Below, in pieces: positions 1-9,349 of a stretch of 64,000 nucleotides of DNA; position 1 is the stretch's first letter; each line of letters begins with the position of its first letter. Position numbers and translations under genes: made by a program. The notes beneath the pieces were generated by a model. It had not been told where the DNA came from. It did no database searches and saw only the letters and a program-made list of their open reading frames with translations. The DNA is taken from the NCBI RefSeq assembly GCF_007744075.1, contig NZ_CP036266.1, forward strand, positions 1,327,001-1,391,000, given 5' to 3'. The DNA is from Gimesia chilikensis (GTDB lineage: Bacteria > Planctomycetota > Planctomycetia > Planctomycetales > Planctomycetaceae).

Positions 1-1866
1 GTCGTTCCGGGCGAGGTTCTGTGTCTGCTCTGCCAGTTTCTGATAGAGGGGCAGTTCCAGAAATTCATTCGCCACAGTTTCCAGCTGCTGAGCCAGTTTT
101 CGTTCCTGCTTGGTCAGCTCCTGCAAAGACTGTTCATCCTCGGGGGAGAGCGCCTCCTGTTTTTTCTGATCTTTCAGGTCGGCAATCTCTTGCTTGACCT
201 GTTCTTGATGTGTCTTGAATTCCTGCTGAATCTTCTTTAATTCATCCCGCAGTTTCTGCTGCCGGGCTACGACACCTGCCGAAAGCTGCTGCTCTGCATT
301 CTTGTCAATGCCAAAGACACGCGGCGTCGACCAGACCACATTCGGCCCCGGAACTTCGCGATTGTCTGCAGCCTTGATGCGATAGGTAAAGATATCCGCC
401 TGGTCGGCCTGGAGTTCTTTGAGATCGATTTTGAATTCATGGTCCACCGTGGACGTTCCCAGCTTGTCGGCGGGGACTTTGACCACGGTCGCTTTCTCGT
501 CCAGTTTCTGAATCTCCAGTTCCAGTTCATTCACGGCATAATCATCAAGCACTTTGACAGGAACGGAGAATGTCTCACCAGGTTTATAGAACTCCGGTTG
601 ATTGTAGAGAGACAGCTCAATTTCCGGTGCGCGATCCTGAGTGATCTTGACCAGATGCTCAGAAGTCTGGTTTTTCAGTCCGCCCTCTTTACTGTGAAAC
701 TCAATATGAAAGACAAAGCTCTGGTTGCCAACGGGCAGATCCAGTTGTGCAGTCAGCTGATCCTGACCGATATTCAAAGGTTGCTCTTCGACCGGCGGAC
801 GTTCGTTGTTCTCTGCACCAGATGCGTAGTACTGATAAAAGAGTGTGGCCTGACTGATCGGTCGATCGAACGTCAGCTGCAGGGCGATCTGGCTCTGTTC
901 CATCACGCGGATTTCGCTGGGAAGCACCGTCAGCTCCTCCGCCGCCTGTCCGGTATAACGAGGCGGCGTGATGACCACTCGCGTATCGGTGATCGAGGGA
1001 GGCTCCGCCACCTGGATGGCATACTGCTTCGTACGGCTCGATCCGCTGGAAATTGAATAGGTAAATCCGCTCAACAGTCGCGAAAACTGAGTTGTGTAAT
1101 GACCGGCTGCCTGATCGAGATCCATCCGGCGTGAGAACGGTTGTCCTTCCGCGTCTTCCCAGGCAATCCAGACCTCATCGATGGTTCCCGGCTGCTTGGT
1201 GTGCCAGTGAGGAGTGGCAATGATCTGCAGGTCCTCGCCGCGGGCCACTGTTCCATCGCCCGGTTCAACTTCGAAATAGAGTGAACTGACCGTCCCGAAA
1301 TTCCCCCAGGGAACGATACTGCGAGAAATCAGCAACTGGTAAGCGTCGGGCCAGAACAGGAGCGGCGTCAGGAAGATGATAATGGCAATCCCGGCACTCA
1401 TCACGAAACGCATGGCGCGATCGGAGGGTACCGAATCGGTAATATTGAAGTTCGTCAGCGAAGCGATGGTCTCCCGCGCCAGGCGTTCGCGCATCACGGA
1501 GGAACTCGTGTCGTCGTGAGCGACGGAGAGTTCCAGAACAGAAGTCAGTCGTTCGTTGAGAGACGACTGCGATTCCTCGACAATCGCCGCCAGTTCGATG
1601 GGGGTCCGCTTATGAAAGACCCGTCGGAGCATACCAAACCAGAGACAGCCCACCAGCACCGTTAATGAAAACGAAGTCAGGGCAATCCGGGCCGTGTTAT
1701 TCAATGAGAACACAAAATCAAGACTGATCTGGACTGTCACCAGGCAGATCAGAACCAGGATCACAAACCCCAGTCCCCGCAGCAGAGCCAGTGAGCGGAT
1801 GCGCCGATCCAACTGGCCTAATTGCCGTTTGAGTTCATTGACGAATTGATCTAACTGTCCATCCAT
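1..1866 (-). CDS. DUF4175-like membrane and coiled-coil protein (3' end outside window)
   Basis: The first 622 codons are visible and stay open to the window edge, so the C-terminus is missing. The protein begins MDGQLDQFVNELKRQLGQ, has two membrane segments at about residues 27-45 and 55-75, a cytosolic stretch resembling the DUF4175 family (a VEESQSSLNERLTSVLELS-like segment), a third hydrophobic segment near 150, then a large beta-rich extracytoplasmic part. From about residue 520 it becomes a charged coiled coil rich in K, E and Q. It has the same layout as the 824-residue protein at 43878-46352 and the two are likely paralogues. It follows the VWA gene on the same strand after 174 bases that hold a weak terminator-like hairpin. 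By context it belongs to a BatA/VWA membrane module; its exact role is unknown. Confidence 0.8.
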   Translation of the reverse strand, partial: MDGQLDQFVNELKRQLGQLDRRIRSLALLRGLGFVILVLICLVTVQISLDFVFSLNNTARIALTSFSLTVLVGCLWFGMLRRVFHKRTPIELAAIVEESQSSLNERLTSVLELSVAHDDTSSSVMRERLARETIASLTNFNITDSVPSDRAMRFVMSAGIAIIIFLTPLLFWPDAYQLLISRSIVPWGNFGTVSSLYFEVEPGDGTVARGEDLQIIATPHWHTKQPGTIDEVWIAWEDAEGQPFSRRMDLDQAAGHYTTQFSRLLSGFTYSISSGSSRTKQYAIQVAEPPSITDTRVVITPPRYTGQAAEELTVLPSEIRVMEQSQIALQLTFDRPISQATLFYQYYASGAENNERPPVEEQPLNIGQDQLTAQLDLPVGNQSFVFHIEFHSKEGGLKNQTSEHLVKITQDRAPEIELSLYNQPEFYKPGETFSVPVKVLDDYAVNELELEIQKLDEKATVVKVPADKLGTSTVDHEFKIDLKELQADQADIFTYRIKAADNREVPGPNVVWSTPRVFGIDKNAEQQLSAGVVARQQKLRDELKKIQQEFKTHQEQVKQEIADLKDQKKQEALSPEDEQSLQELTKQERKLAQQLETVANEFLELPLYQKLAEQTQNLARND

Positions 1867-2013
1867 AGTCGTTCTCTGAGAGAAGTAGTGATCTGGTCAG
1901 GGTTTGCGAGCGATCTGTTCCGTCCATAAATCGCATATCCGGAATGCAGGCCGGATGGGGAGCCGGAACGGAACTCCTGATATTGTAACAGGAAATTCCG
2001 TGAAATAGGGATG

Positions 2014-2032
2014 AAAAAAGGGTGGGAACCCT
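2014..2032 (-). terminator. weak terminator-like hairpin behind the VWA gene
   Basis: Read on the minus strand, AGGGT-TCCC-ACCCT forms a 5-bp stem and is followed at once by six T residues. It lies just behind the stop codon of the gene at 2041. The stem is short, so it may only reduce read-through into the DUF4175-like gene. Confidence 0.3.
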
Positions 2033-2040
2033 AAAAACTT

Positions 2041-4590
2041 TTAAGGCAGACCGTTCAGCTTACGCAGAGCCCATTCGACAGTCAGGATTCCCATGATCAG
2101 TACCAGAATCAGCCAGTGATCCCAGAGCGAAACTTCGTCCTGGTTGGAGATTTCCTGGTTCAGATTAGGGATCAGCTCCAGCAACTCGTCGATCGTTCCC
2201 GGGGTCAGCAGTTTCCCTCCACTCGACTCAGCCATTTCGGTGAGCAGTTGCGGGTTGGAGGCAAGGTTACCCAGCTCGATCGTTTTGACTTCATGTACAA
2301 ACAGGGGTGTGACAATCTCCTTGTCGCCTGGCTGCTGAGTCGACGGTTTGAGCCTCAGCTCGTATTCTCCCGGATCCAGCTCGGGGAGGTTCGCTTCCTG
2401 CAACTGCGGATTGTTTTTCTGGGTCTGCAGTTCGAATGAAGCGACGATCTGATCCGGCTCCGCGGCCCGGACGATTTCGACGGTTGATTTAATATTCGGA
2501 TGTTCTTTCAGATACACCTGAGTCCATCGTGCGGTCGCGGTCGCGATTTCGCCGGCGTCGACATCGGTTTTATTCAGACTGAATTTGACGAACTCATTTC
2601 CTGCCGAGGCTTTGTTACGGGCGGCCCACCGTGCCAGCTGACCCCAGAAACGATGATGGTAGCGATCTCCCATGCGGAACCGCCAGCGCCAGGTGCTGTC
2701 GATCCCAATCCAGATCACCTGTCCCGCGCCATACTGCCTGACCACAATCACGCCATCCCGCTCTTCATTCAACGGCGCATTAAAGGGAGACAGACCATAG
2801 GCGAGGACCGTTGCCCCCGGTTTGAGTGTCCCCTGCAGAAACCAGAGGTGGCCCGGCAGATTTTTCCAGATATCCCGATTCACATCCGGAGTGGCATCAA
2901 ACTGGAACAGGGGCTCCAGCTCTCCCTCGGGGGTCAGAGCCAGGTGCATGCCTCGTTCATTGGGAGGAACTTTGAAATTTGCCTGGTTCCAGTCGACGAC
3001 ACTCAGATCTTTCACGGGCAGCAGTTCGTTCAAAGTTTGCGAACGGTGTTGCAGCGGTAGATATTTTTTGCCTGCCAGCAGTACCAGGGTCCCTCCCTGA
3101 TCGCCGACAAACGCTTGAATCTGTTTCCAGTGTTCTTCCTGGACATGTTCGGGCGAAACGTCGCCGATAATGATCAGATCTTTGTCGGCAAACGGCTTTG
3201 GCTGTTCTGCATTATTGTCAGCCACCTGGTTTGGCTGCGGGGCGTTGATCAACAGCTGATTCGGAAAGAAGGGCTGCGGCAACAGGCCCATATAAGGCTG
3301 TTCGAACAGCACCTGCTGCAGATCGATGCGTTTGTCCCGTTCCAAAGCGTTGTGCAGAAAACGGAATTCCCACCGTGCGGTCTCTTCCACCAGCAGCACA
3401 TGCGATTTGTCATCGACGAAATTGATCGCAAAGGTTTTTTCGTTGTTATCCTCGCGTGTTTCTCCCGGAAGAATGTCCGTTTCCAGCCGGTACTCCTGTC
3501 GTCCCGGCTTATCGGATCCCAGTTCAAATTCGAGTAACTGACTTACGCCGGAAGACTTGAAGCGTTTCACCGCCAGTTCCTGATCTCCCTGCATCAATGC
3601 CACGCGGACATCCTGTCCCTCAAAACCACTCGTGCCAATGCGGGCTTTAAGTAAAGGCTTGTCGTCTTTGAATGCGGTTTGTGGATAGTCGAGTGCTGAT
3701 ACAGAGATGTCTTTCGGCTGATTCGCCGATCCGAGCAGTACCGGATAGACGGGGACCTTCATCTGCCCCAGTTGTTCTGCAGTCGAGACCGGATCTAACT
3801 GGCTATTGTCGCGTCCGTCGGTCAGCAGGACGTAACCGGAAATCGGTGAGTTGCCGGACTCCGAACCGCTGCCCGCCGCTTTCAGGGCCTGTGACAGATT
3901 CGAAAGTTCCATGTGCACCTGGTCGGGAACTTCCGCCAGTGAATTCTCCAGGGTTGTCTGTTCGGTGGGGACTGCATCACCGGCAAACAGGACGAGGTCG
4001 ATGTCGCCGCGCTGTTTTAACTGGTCCAGAATCGGATGCGCGGGATTGGTCAGCAGTTTCTGGGCGATCTCTTTGCGGGACATCTGATCGATCTCGTCAA
4101 AAATAGTTTCCAGATTCTCGCGGCGGCTCTCTGCCAGTTGGGTCCGTTTTTCCGGGTTCGCGGTCTCACTCTCTTCGACCCACGCGGGTTCTTCACCCGC
4201 TGCATAAGCAGCCTCCCACCGATCGAGTCGTGCGTCGATCTGATCGTTGCCAATCATTTTCAGGGCCCGCGCCAGTTGCAGCTTTTCCAGCTTGCTCGCG
4301 TGGCGGTCCTGCGTATTCATACTGTCCGAAACATCCAACGCAACAATCAGGCGGCCTGTTTTTTCGGTATTGAATGACCAGGTAAGTACTGGCTCGAGGA
4401 AGGTGAGCAGAATTAGAATCAAAGCGGAGATGCGGAGTGCAATCAGTGCATTGCCGATGCCGTGCGAAACCAGTCGCCGCTCGTAACGGAACAGCAGGAT
4501 GATGCTGACCAGCACCACCAGCACCGCGCAGACGCTGACAATGGTCCACCCGCTCCATTCGAGGCTGTTAAACTGGAAATGCTTTTCCAT
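2041..4590 (-). CDS. VWA-domain membrane protein with glutamine-amidotransferase-like domain
   Basis: This 849-residue protein has two N-terminal membrane segments (about 15-35 and 42-65). A von Willebrand A domain follows, with an intact MIDAS start, DVSDSM, near residue 88 and a later LTDGRDNS. A long insert rich in E and Q separates the MIDAS start from the rest of the VWA fold. Beta-sandwich sequence follows, then a class I glutamine-amidotransferase-like alpha/beta segment around DLIIIGDVSPEHV, and a single C-terminal membrane helix ending EWALRKL. The same plan and the same EWxxRKL ending occur in the protein at 46427-48886. MIDAS residues bind a divalent metal and a partner protein in this family. 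The gene sits 39 bases behind the BatA-like gene, suggesting one transcript. A membrane scaffold or client-binding role is inferred. Confidence 0.85.
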   Translation of the reverse strand: MEKHFQFNSLEWSGWTIVSVCAVLVVLVSIILLFRYERRLVSHGIGNALIALRISALILILLTFLEPVLTWSFNTEKTGRLIVALDVSDSMNTQDRHASKLEKLQLARALKMIGNDQIDARLDRWEAAYAAGEEPAWVEESETANPEKRTQLAESRRENLETIFDEIDQMSRKEIAQKLLTNPAHPILDQLKQRGDIDLVLFAGDAVPTEQTTLENSLAEVPDQVHMELSNLSQALKAAGSGSESGNSPISGYVLLTDGRDNSQLDPVSTAEQLGQMKVPVYPVLLGSANQPKDISVSALDYPQTAFKDDKPLLKARIGTSGFEGQDVRVALMQGDQELAVKRFKSSGVSQLLEFELGSDKPGRQEYRLETDILPGETREDNNEKTFAINFVDDKSHVLLVEETARWEFRFLHNALERDKRIDLQQVLFEQPYMGLLPQPFFPNQLLINAPQPNQVADNNAEQPKPFADKDLIIIGDVSPEHVQEEHWKQIQAFVGDQGGTLVLLAGKKYLPLQHRSQTLNELLPVKDLSVVDWNQANFKVPPNERGMHLALTPEGELEPLFQFDATPDVNRDIWKNLPGHLWFLQGTLKPGATVLAYGLSPFNAPLNEERDGVIVVRQYGAGQVIWIGIDSTWRWRFRMGDRYHHRFWGQLARWAARNKASAGNEFVKFSLNKTDVDAGEIATATARWTQVYLKEHPNIKSTVEIVRAAEPDQIVASFELQTQKNNPQLQEANLPELDPGEYELRLKPSTQQPGDKEIVTPLFVHEVKTIELGNLASNPQLLTEMAESSGGKLLTPGTIDELLELIPNLNQEISNQDEVSLWDHWLILVLIMGILTVEWALRKLNGLP

Positions 4591-4629
4591 CAGTAGGACA
4601 ACGTTCTTTAATTCAGGTTTCTCTGGAAA

Positions 4630-6888
4630 TTATTGATTCTCTTCCGGGAGCGACACATGTCCTCCCTGTACCAGTCGCCGGGTCAGGAACATCTCCCCAA
4701 CCATCAGTAGTAAAAAGATCAGCAACAGAAAACGCCAGAATTCGGTCTCCGACACATCGGAGAACATCAACTGTTTCAGTTCGTCCAGCGTTTTGAAAAA
4801 AGTAAAGTGATACGAGTCTGTCAGCGATTTCTGCTCGACCTCTGAGAGTGGCGTCAGGTTCGACTCGCTGCGATCAAAGTTCACAACGAATCGATCGGAC
4901 CTCAGTTCCTGGTTCTGGTCTGATTTTGGATTCAATTGATAGACGCCGGGCAGAGCGGTGTTCGTGCACTGAAAGGTCGCACCATTGACAGCCTGATCGA
5001 TGGTACCAACTGCTGGTTTCCCGTTGGGATCCAGAAAGGTGAACTGCTCAATGGTCGTCCCACCCGGCACCGGAACCACAATCGGCTCATCCAGTTGCAG
5101 GTTGCGGAATACGCGTCCCGAGGAAAGTTCAAATACCGCCTCGTGCAGGAACGGAACATAATCCGGCTTGCTGGGTAGATTGTTCCAGTCCGCATCGAGT
5201 GAGGAAGTCATCAGCAGTACACGTCCCCGCGCGTGGTTCATCATTACCAGTAACGGTTTCTGATTGGACAGCCTGGCGATGGACTGAGGGGCTGTCGAAG
5301 GACTGGAGTCGGCCGCATCCCCTTGCTCCTCAGCAGGGAGGGCCTCGACATCCAGTAGTGTAAGATCCCACCAGTGATTGAACCGCGCCGCGGTCAAGCC
5401 GTTGGCATATTCACCGCGAAAACGTTTCAGCCAGGGAGTCTGCAGGCTGTCAGAGTCGATCTGTATCACGTTACCGAATTCAAGACCCTGGGCGGCTTCC
5501 TTTGATTTCAACTCAACGGGGATCAATCCCTCAGCTTTGAATAACTGTCGCTGGTACTGTTCCGGATCGACCTGGTCCCCCAGAGCCAGCATGACGCCAC
5601 CACCCTGCTGATTGACAAAATCAATCAAAGCTCCCGCCTGCACGTCAGTCAGAGCATCGACGTTTGCCAGGATGACCACCGCCTGGTTCTTCAACAGGTC
5701 TGCAGTAAGCTGGTCTTTTTCAATAACCGTGGTCTGAATCCACGGAGTCCGGTTTGTGGGGGCCGTGAGTGCCAGGTTGGCGAAAAAGACTTCACTACGG
5801 GTCGGGTCGAAACTGGGCGTGCCATCTACCAGGAGCACGGGCAGTGCGCTGGTGACCTGCAACGCTGCATCCGAACGGTCATCGCCAGGCAGGTTGTCTG
5901 GATCAAGGACGACGCTAATGACGTGCGTCCCTTCCTGCTCGAAGCGATGCTGAAACTCGACCGCCGCTTCGCCGTGATTTTCAATTTTGATCGACTGCGT
6001 TTTTTCTTTGATCCGCTGACCATCAATTTCGAAATAGACCGGGCAGATCAGTGTCGGCTCCGGACCGTCATAGCGGATGGTGGTCGAAATGCGGACAGGC
6101 AGATTTTTGACGCAGACTTCCCGCGAAAGGGTAAGCTGGTCAACACGCAGGTTGGTTTGTAACCCTTCATTTTTTTCGCCGGCAACATTGGTCGCCCAGA
6201 GGTCAATCGGAACCGCAGACTGCTGCATCAGATCATTAACCTGATCCCAGAGCAGGGTATCCTGGGGTGTCCAGCCGAACGCCTGGTCGTCGGTCAGCAC
6301 GATGATCTCGCGTTCGAGGTTAGATGTCTTCCCCAGGATCTGAATCGCTTTGCTGACAGAATTCGCGAGATTCGATTCACCTGCAGGTGGCGGCAACTCG
6401 TTCAGCTTCTCGCGGACCATCGCAAAATTATGGGTGGGAGATTCGGTTACCAGTCGCGGTTGATGCCGGGCATCGATAACTGAGATTGTGTCACCCGGAT
6501 TCAGTTCTTCCAGAAAGCGATGCACCCATTGAATGGCTGCGGAGTGAGGCGTGGTTGTTTCTCCCTCCCAACCCATACTGTAGGAACCGTCGATCACAAA
6601 GACGACGTCTCGAGACTGTGTTGAAATGAACTGGGAGAGAAAACCACCGGAAATCCACGGGCGGGCCAGCGCGAAGGTGATCAATGCGACCAGCAGCATG
6701 CGGATTGCCAGCAGAAGCCAGCCTTCCAGGCGGATCCGTCGTCGCGTGCGGCGGCCCAGCTCCAGAAACTGCATCGCCCCCCATTGTACGACGTCATATT
6801 TCTTGCGGCTCAATAAATGCACCAGTATCGGCAGCGATAATCCCAGCAGGCCGAGAAGCATCATCGGATTTAGGAAATCAAATGTCAT
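4630..6888 (-). CDS. BatA-like N-terminal domain and VWA protein
   Basis: The 752-residue protein opens with the aerotolerance-regulator BatA N-terminal signature: FLNPMMLLGLLGLSLPILVHLLSR, two membrane helices within residues 1-80, and the basic stretch between them. A VWA domain follows, with MIDAS residues in VIDGSYSM near residue 97 and an LTDDQ further on. The remainder is beta-rich with an amidotransferase-like segment, and a last membrane helix lies near residue 720. It is the first gene of the left-hand module and is paralogous to the 755-residue protein at 48883-51150. In Bat operons such proteins form membrane complexes with a MoxR ATPase and a DUF58 protein. Neither of those is next to this copy, so it may share those encoded at 51197-53150. 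Confidence 0.88.
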   Translation of the reverse strand: MTFDFLNPMMLLGLLGLSLPILVHLLSRKKYDVVQWGAMQFLELGRRTRRRIRLEGWLLLAIRMLLVALITFALARPWISGGFLSQFISTQSRDVVFVIDGSYSMGWEGETTTPHSAAIQWVHRFLEELNPGDTISVIDARHQPRLVTESPTHNFAMVREKLNELPPPAGESNLANSVSKAIQILGKTSNLEREIIVLTDDQAFGWTPQDTLLWDQVNDLMQQSAVPIDLWATNVAGEKNEGLQTNLRVDQLTLSREVCVKNLPVRISTTIRYDGPEPTLICPVYFEIDGQRIKEKTQSIKIENHGEAAVEFQHRFEQEGTHVISVVLDPDNLPGDDRSDAALQVTSALPVLLVDGTPSFDPTRSEVFFANLALTAPTNRTPWIQTTVIEKDQLTADLLKNQAVVILANVDALTDVQAGALIDFVNQQGGGVMLALGDQVDPEQYQRQLFKAEGLIPVELKSKEAAQGLEFGNVIQIDSDSLQTPWLKRFRGEYANGLTAARFNHWWDLTLLDVEALPAEEQGDAADSSPSTAPQSIARLSNQKPLLVMMNHARGRVLLMTSSLDADWNNLPSKPDYVPFLHEAVFELSSGRVFRNLQLDEPIVVPVPGGTTIEQFTFLDPNGKPAVGTIDQAVNGATFQCTNTALPGVYQLNPKSDQNQELRSDRFVVNFDRSESNLTPLSEVEQKSLTDSYHFTFFKTLDELKQLMFSDVSETEFWRFLLLIFLLLMVGEMFLTRRLVQGGHVSLPEENQ

Positions 6889-7045
6889 GACTGCCTGCTG
6901 AGAACGGGTATGGGACTGGAGTAGAGCACGAGGATGGTTTCAAAAGGGAGACAAGCCGCATTATATGGTGAAATCGTTGTAAATGGTATCGCCTGTCTGA
7001 TTTCCTTTTTCAGGGAGACTTAAGTACAGATTTGCATGGAACAGG

Positions 7046-7074
7046 TTGGGAATTCCCTGTCCAACGATTATGAT
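7046..7074 (+). promoter_or_regulatory. predicted promoter of the FAD oxidoreductase gene
   Basis: TTGGGA (7046-7051) and TATGAT (7069-7074) are separated by 17 bases, matching the -35 and -10 consensus at 4 of 6 and 5 of 6 positions. The perfect palindrome GGGAATTCCC (7048-7057) overlaps the -35 box and could be an operator. The start codon lies about 80 bases downstream. Confidence 0.45.
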
Positions 7075-7156
7075 GGACTCAACGGCCCTCTGTAAACATG
7101 TCCGCCCCCATTTAATTCTGATTCGACCCTCCTGAGAGACCAACGAGGCTGATAGT

Positions 7157-9268
7157 ATGCTGTCCTGTTCTACGAAATTTCTCCCCGTTCTGTTAGTCAC
7201 GATTTCTCTGTTCTGCAGCGTCCCTGCGATTTCCGCACAGGAAATTCAGCCCGACAAACTGAAGTCGGCTTATGATGTCGTAGTCTATGGGGGAACTTCC
7301 GGAGGCATTGCAGCTGCGCTTCAGGCACACCGCATGGGGAAAACCGCACTGCTGATCGAGCCGGGAAAACATCTAGGCGGTCTCTCTTCCGGGGGACTGG
7401 GGGCAACGGACATCGGCAACAAAGCTGCGATTGGCGGAATCGCCCGGGAATTCTACGGAAGACTGGGTACGTATTACAGTCAGGATGATTCCTGGGTTTA
7501 TCAGAAACAGAGTGACTACAAGAGCCGACGCAAAAAAACATCTGAAACCGAAATGTGGACTTTCGAGCCTCACGTGGCGGAAGCGACCTTTGAGCAGATG
7601 CTGACCGCGGATCAGGTTCCCTGGCTCAAACAGCAGCGACTCGATCTCAAACAGGGTGTTCAGAAAGCAGACGGACGCATCTCCGCGATCAAAATGGAAG
7701 GGGGCCTGGTCGTCAAAGGCAAGGTCTTTATCGACGCGACCTATGAAGGTGATCTGCTGGCGGTCGCCGGCGTCTCTTATCACGTCGGTCGCGAGTCCAA
7801 CGCCACTTACGGCGAAACATTAAACGGGATTCAGACCCGCAATGCCGTCTTTCATCAGTTCATCAAACCCGTTGATCCCTACGTCGTTCCCGGAGACAAG
7901 AGCAGTGGTCTGCTCCCCGGAGTGCAGCAGGAAGGGCCCGGCGGGAAAGACGGAGACGGCGACCACCGCGTGCAGGCTTACTGTTTTCGCATGTGTACCA
8001 CGGATGTCCCCGAGAACCAGCGGGAATGGGTGAAACCGGAGAATTACGATCCCCAGCGATACGAACTGCTGTTGCGTAACTTTGAAGCCGGCGATCACCG
8101 GGTTCCCTGGAATCCGGTTCTGATGCCGAACCGAAAGACCGACACGAATAATAATTTCGCGATCTCGACCGATAACATCGGGATGAACTACGAATACCCC
8201 GATGCGGATTACGAGAAACGCGATGAGATTTTCCAGGAGCATCTGACTTACCAGCAGGGCCTGATGTGGACCCTGGCCAACAGCCCCCGCGTACCTCCTG
8301 AGGTGCAGAAACAGTTCCAAAAATGGAAACCGACGAAAGACGAATTCCAGGATACCGCAGGCTGGCCCTTTCAACTTTATGTGCGTGAAGCCCGTCGCAT
8401 GATTTCTGAATATGTCATGAACGAGAAACATTGCACGTCGGAACTCGTCGCCAATGACAGTATCGGTCTGGCCGCATATACAATGGACTCACACAATCAA
8501 CAGCGGTATGCCATTGATGGTAAGACTCTCAACGAAGGAGATGTGCAGGTCGGCGTGCCGAACCCCTATCCGATTTCCTATCGTTCTATCCGTCCTCGAA
8601 AGTCTGAGTGTCAGAACTTGCTGGTGCCGGTTGCAATGGCTGCTTCGCATATCGCCTACGGCTCCATTCGTATGGAGCCCGTATTTATGGTCTTGGGACA
8701 GTCTGCAGCGACTGCAGCCAGTCAGGCCATTGATGCTGATTCCGCAGTACAGGACATCGATTACCCCACATTAAGGAAAAAGCTTCTCCAAGACAAACAA
8801 ATCCTGATCTGGACTGGTCCGCGTAAGGAACCACCGATTCGCGTCAAATCGCTGGCAGGTATCGTAGTGGATGATCGAGACGCCCGGAGTTCACTCGGCT
8901 GGAAAAAAAGTTCGTCCGTCACTCCCTATGTCGGACAGGGCTATCAGCATGACGGCGACACTGATAAGGGAAATCGGAAAATTGTCTTCACTGCAGAGAT
9001 TCCGCAGGATGGCATTTACGAAGTGCGTGTGTACTACGTTCCCTCATCCAACCGCGCCACTAATGTTCCTTACGAACTGCAGACTGCTGAGGGACCAGTG
9101 ACCGTTCGTGTCAACCAGCGTAAAAAGCCCGAGCAGGGTAAATATCAGGTGCTCGGGACATTTCTGTTCAAATCAGGAAAACAGGAAATTCTCACTGTTT
9201 CGAACCAGGGGACCGATGGGCATGTCATTGTAGATGCCCTGCAACTGGTTCCCCTCGAGTCGAAATAA
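7157..9268 (+). CDS. secreted FAD-dependent oxidoreductase with golvesin-like C-terminal domain
   Basis: The 703-residue protein starts with a signal peptide ending near AISAQ (residue 28). A Rossmann dinucleotide-binding motif follows, YDVVVYGGTSGGIAAALQA, with the downstream GGLSSGGLGATD typical of the FAD_oxidored family (PF12831). The oxidoreductase part reaches about residue 550. The last 130 residues form a beta-rich domain with phrases such as GIYEVRVYYVP and HVIVDALQLVP, resembling the golvesin/xanthan-lyase carbohydrate-binding-like domain. Planctomycetes carry many such proteins; the substrate is unknown and a role in polysaccharide handling is a guess. It is transcribed with the DUF1570 gene 81 bases downstream or just ahead of it. 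Confidence 0.85.
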   Translation: MLSCSTKFLPVLLVTISLFCSVPAISAQEIQPDKLKSAYDVVVYGGTSGGIAAALQAHRMGKTALLIEPGKHLGGLSSGGLGATDIGNKAAIGGIAREFYGRLGTYYSQDDSWVYQKQSDYKSRRKKTSETEMWTFEPHVAEATFEQMLTADQVPWLKQQRLDLKQGVQKADGRISAIKMEGGLVVKGKVFIDATYEGDLLAVAGVSYHVGRESNATYGETLNGIQTRNAVFHQFIKPVDPYVVPGDKSSGLLPGVQQEGPGGKDGDGDHRVQAYCFRMCTTDVPENQREWVKPENYDPQRYELLLRNFEAGDHRVPWNPVLMPNRKTDTNNNFAISTDNIGMNYEYPDADYEKRDEIFQEHLTYQQGLMWTLANSPRVPPEVQKQFQKWKPTKDEFQDTAGWPFQLYVREARRMISEYVMNEKHCTSELVANDSIGLAAYTMDSHNQQRYAIDGKTLNEGDVQVGVPNPYPISYRSIRPRKSECQNLLVPVAMAASHIAYGSIRMEPVFMVLGQSAATAASQAIDADSAVQDIDYPTLRKKLLQDKQILIWTGPRKEPPIRVKSLAGIVVDDRDARSSLGWKKSSSVTPYVGQGYQHDGDTDKGNRKIVFTAEIPQDGIYEVRVYYVPSSNRATNVPYELQTAEGPVTVRVNQRKKPEQGKYQVLGTFLFKSGKQEILTVSNQGTDGHVIVDALQLVPLESK

Positions 9269-9349
9269 GAGGAAGCGACAGCAGGCACTCGATGAAAAAG
9301 CAGGCACAGCGTTTTTCATTCAGCATTACTGCGAACGGGAAGGTTTCTC

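Noticed and set aside
9292-9319. A/T-rich hairpin after the FAD oxidoreductase gene as a terminator
   Set aside because: The stem is mostly A-T with a bulge and has no clear T-run after it, so termination is not convincing.
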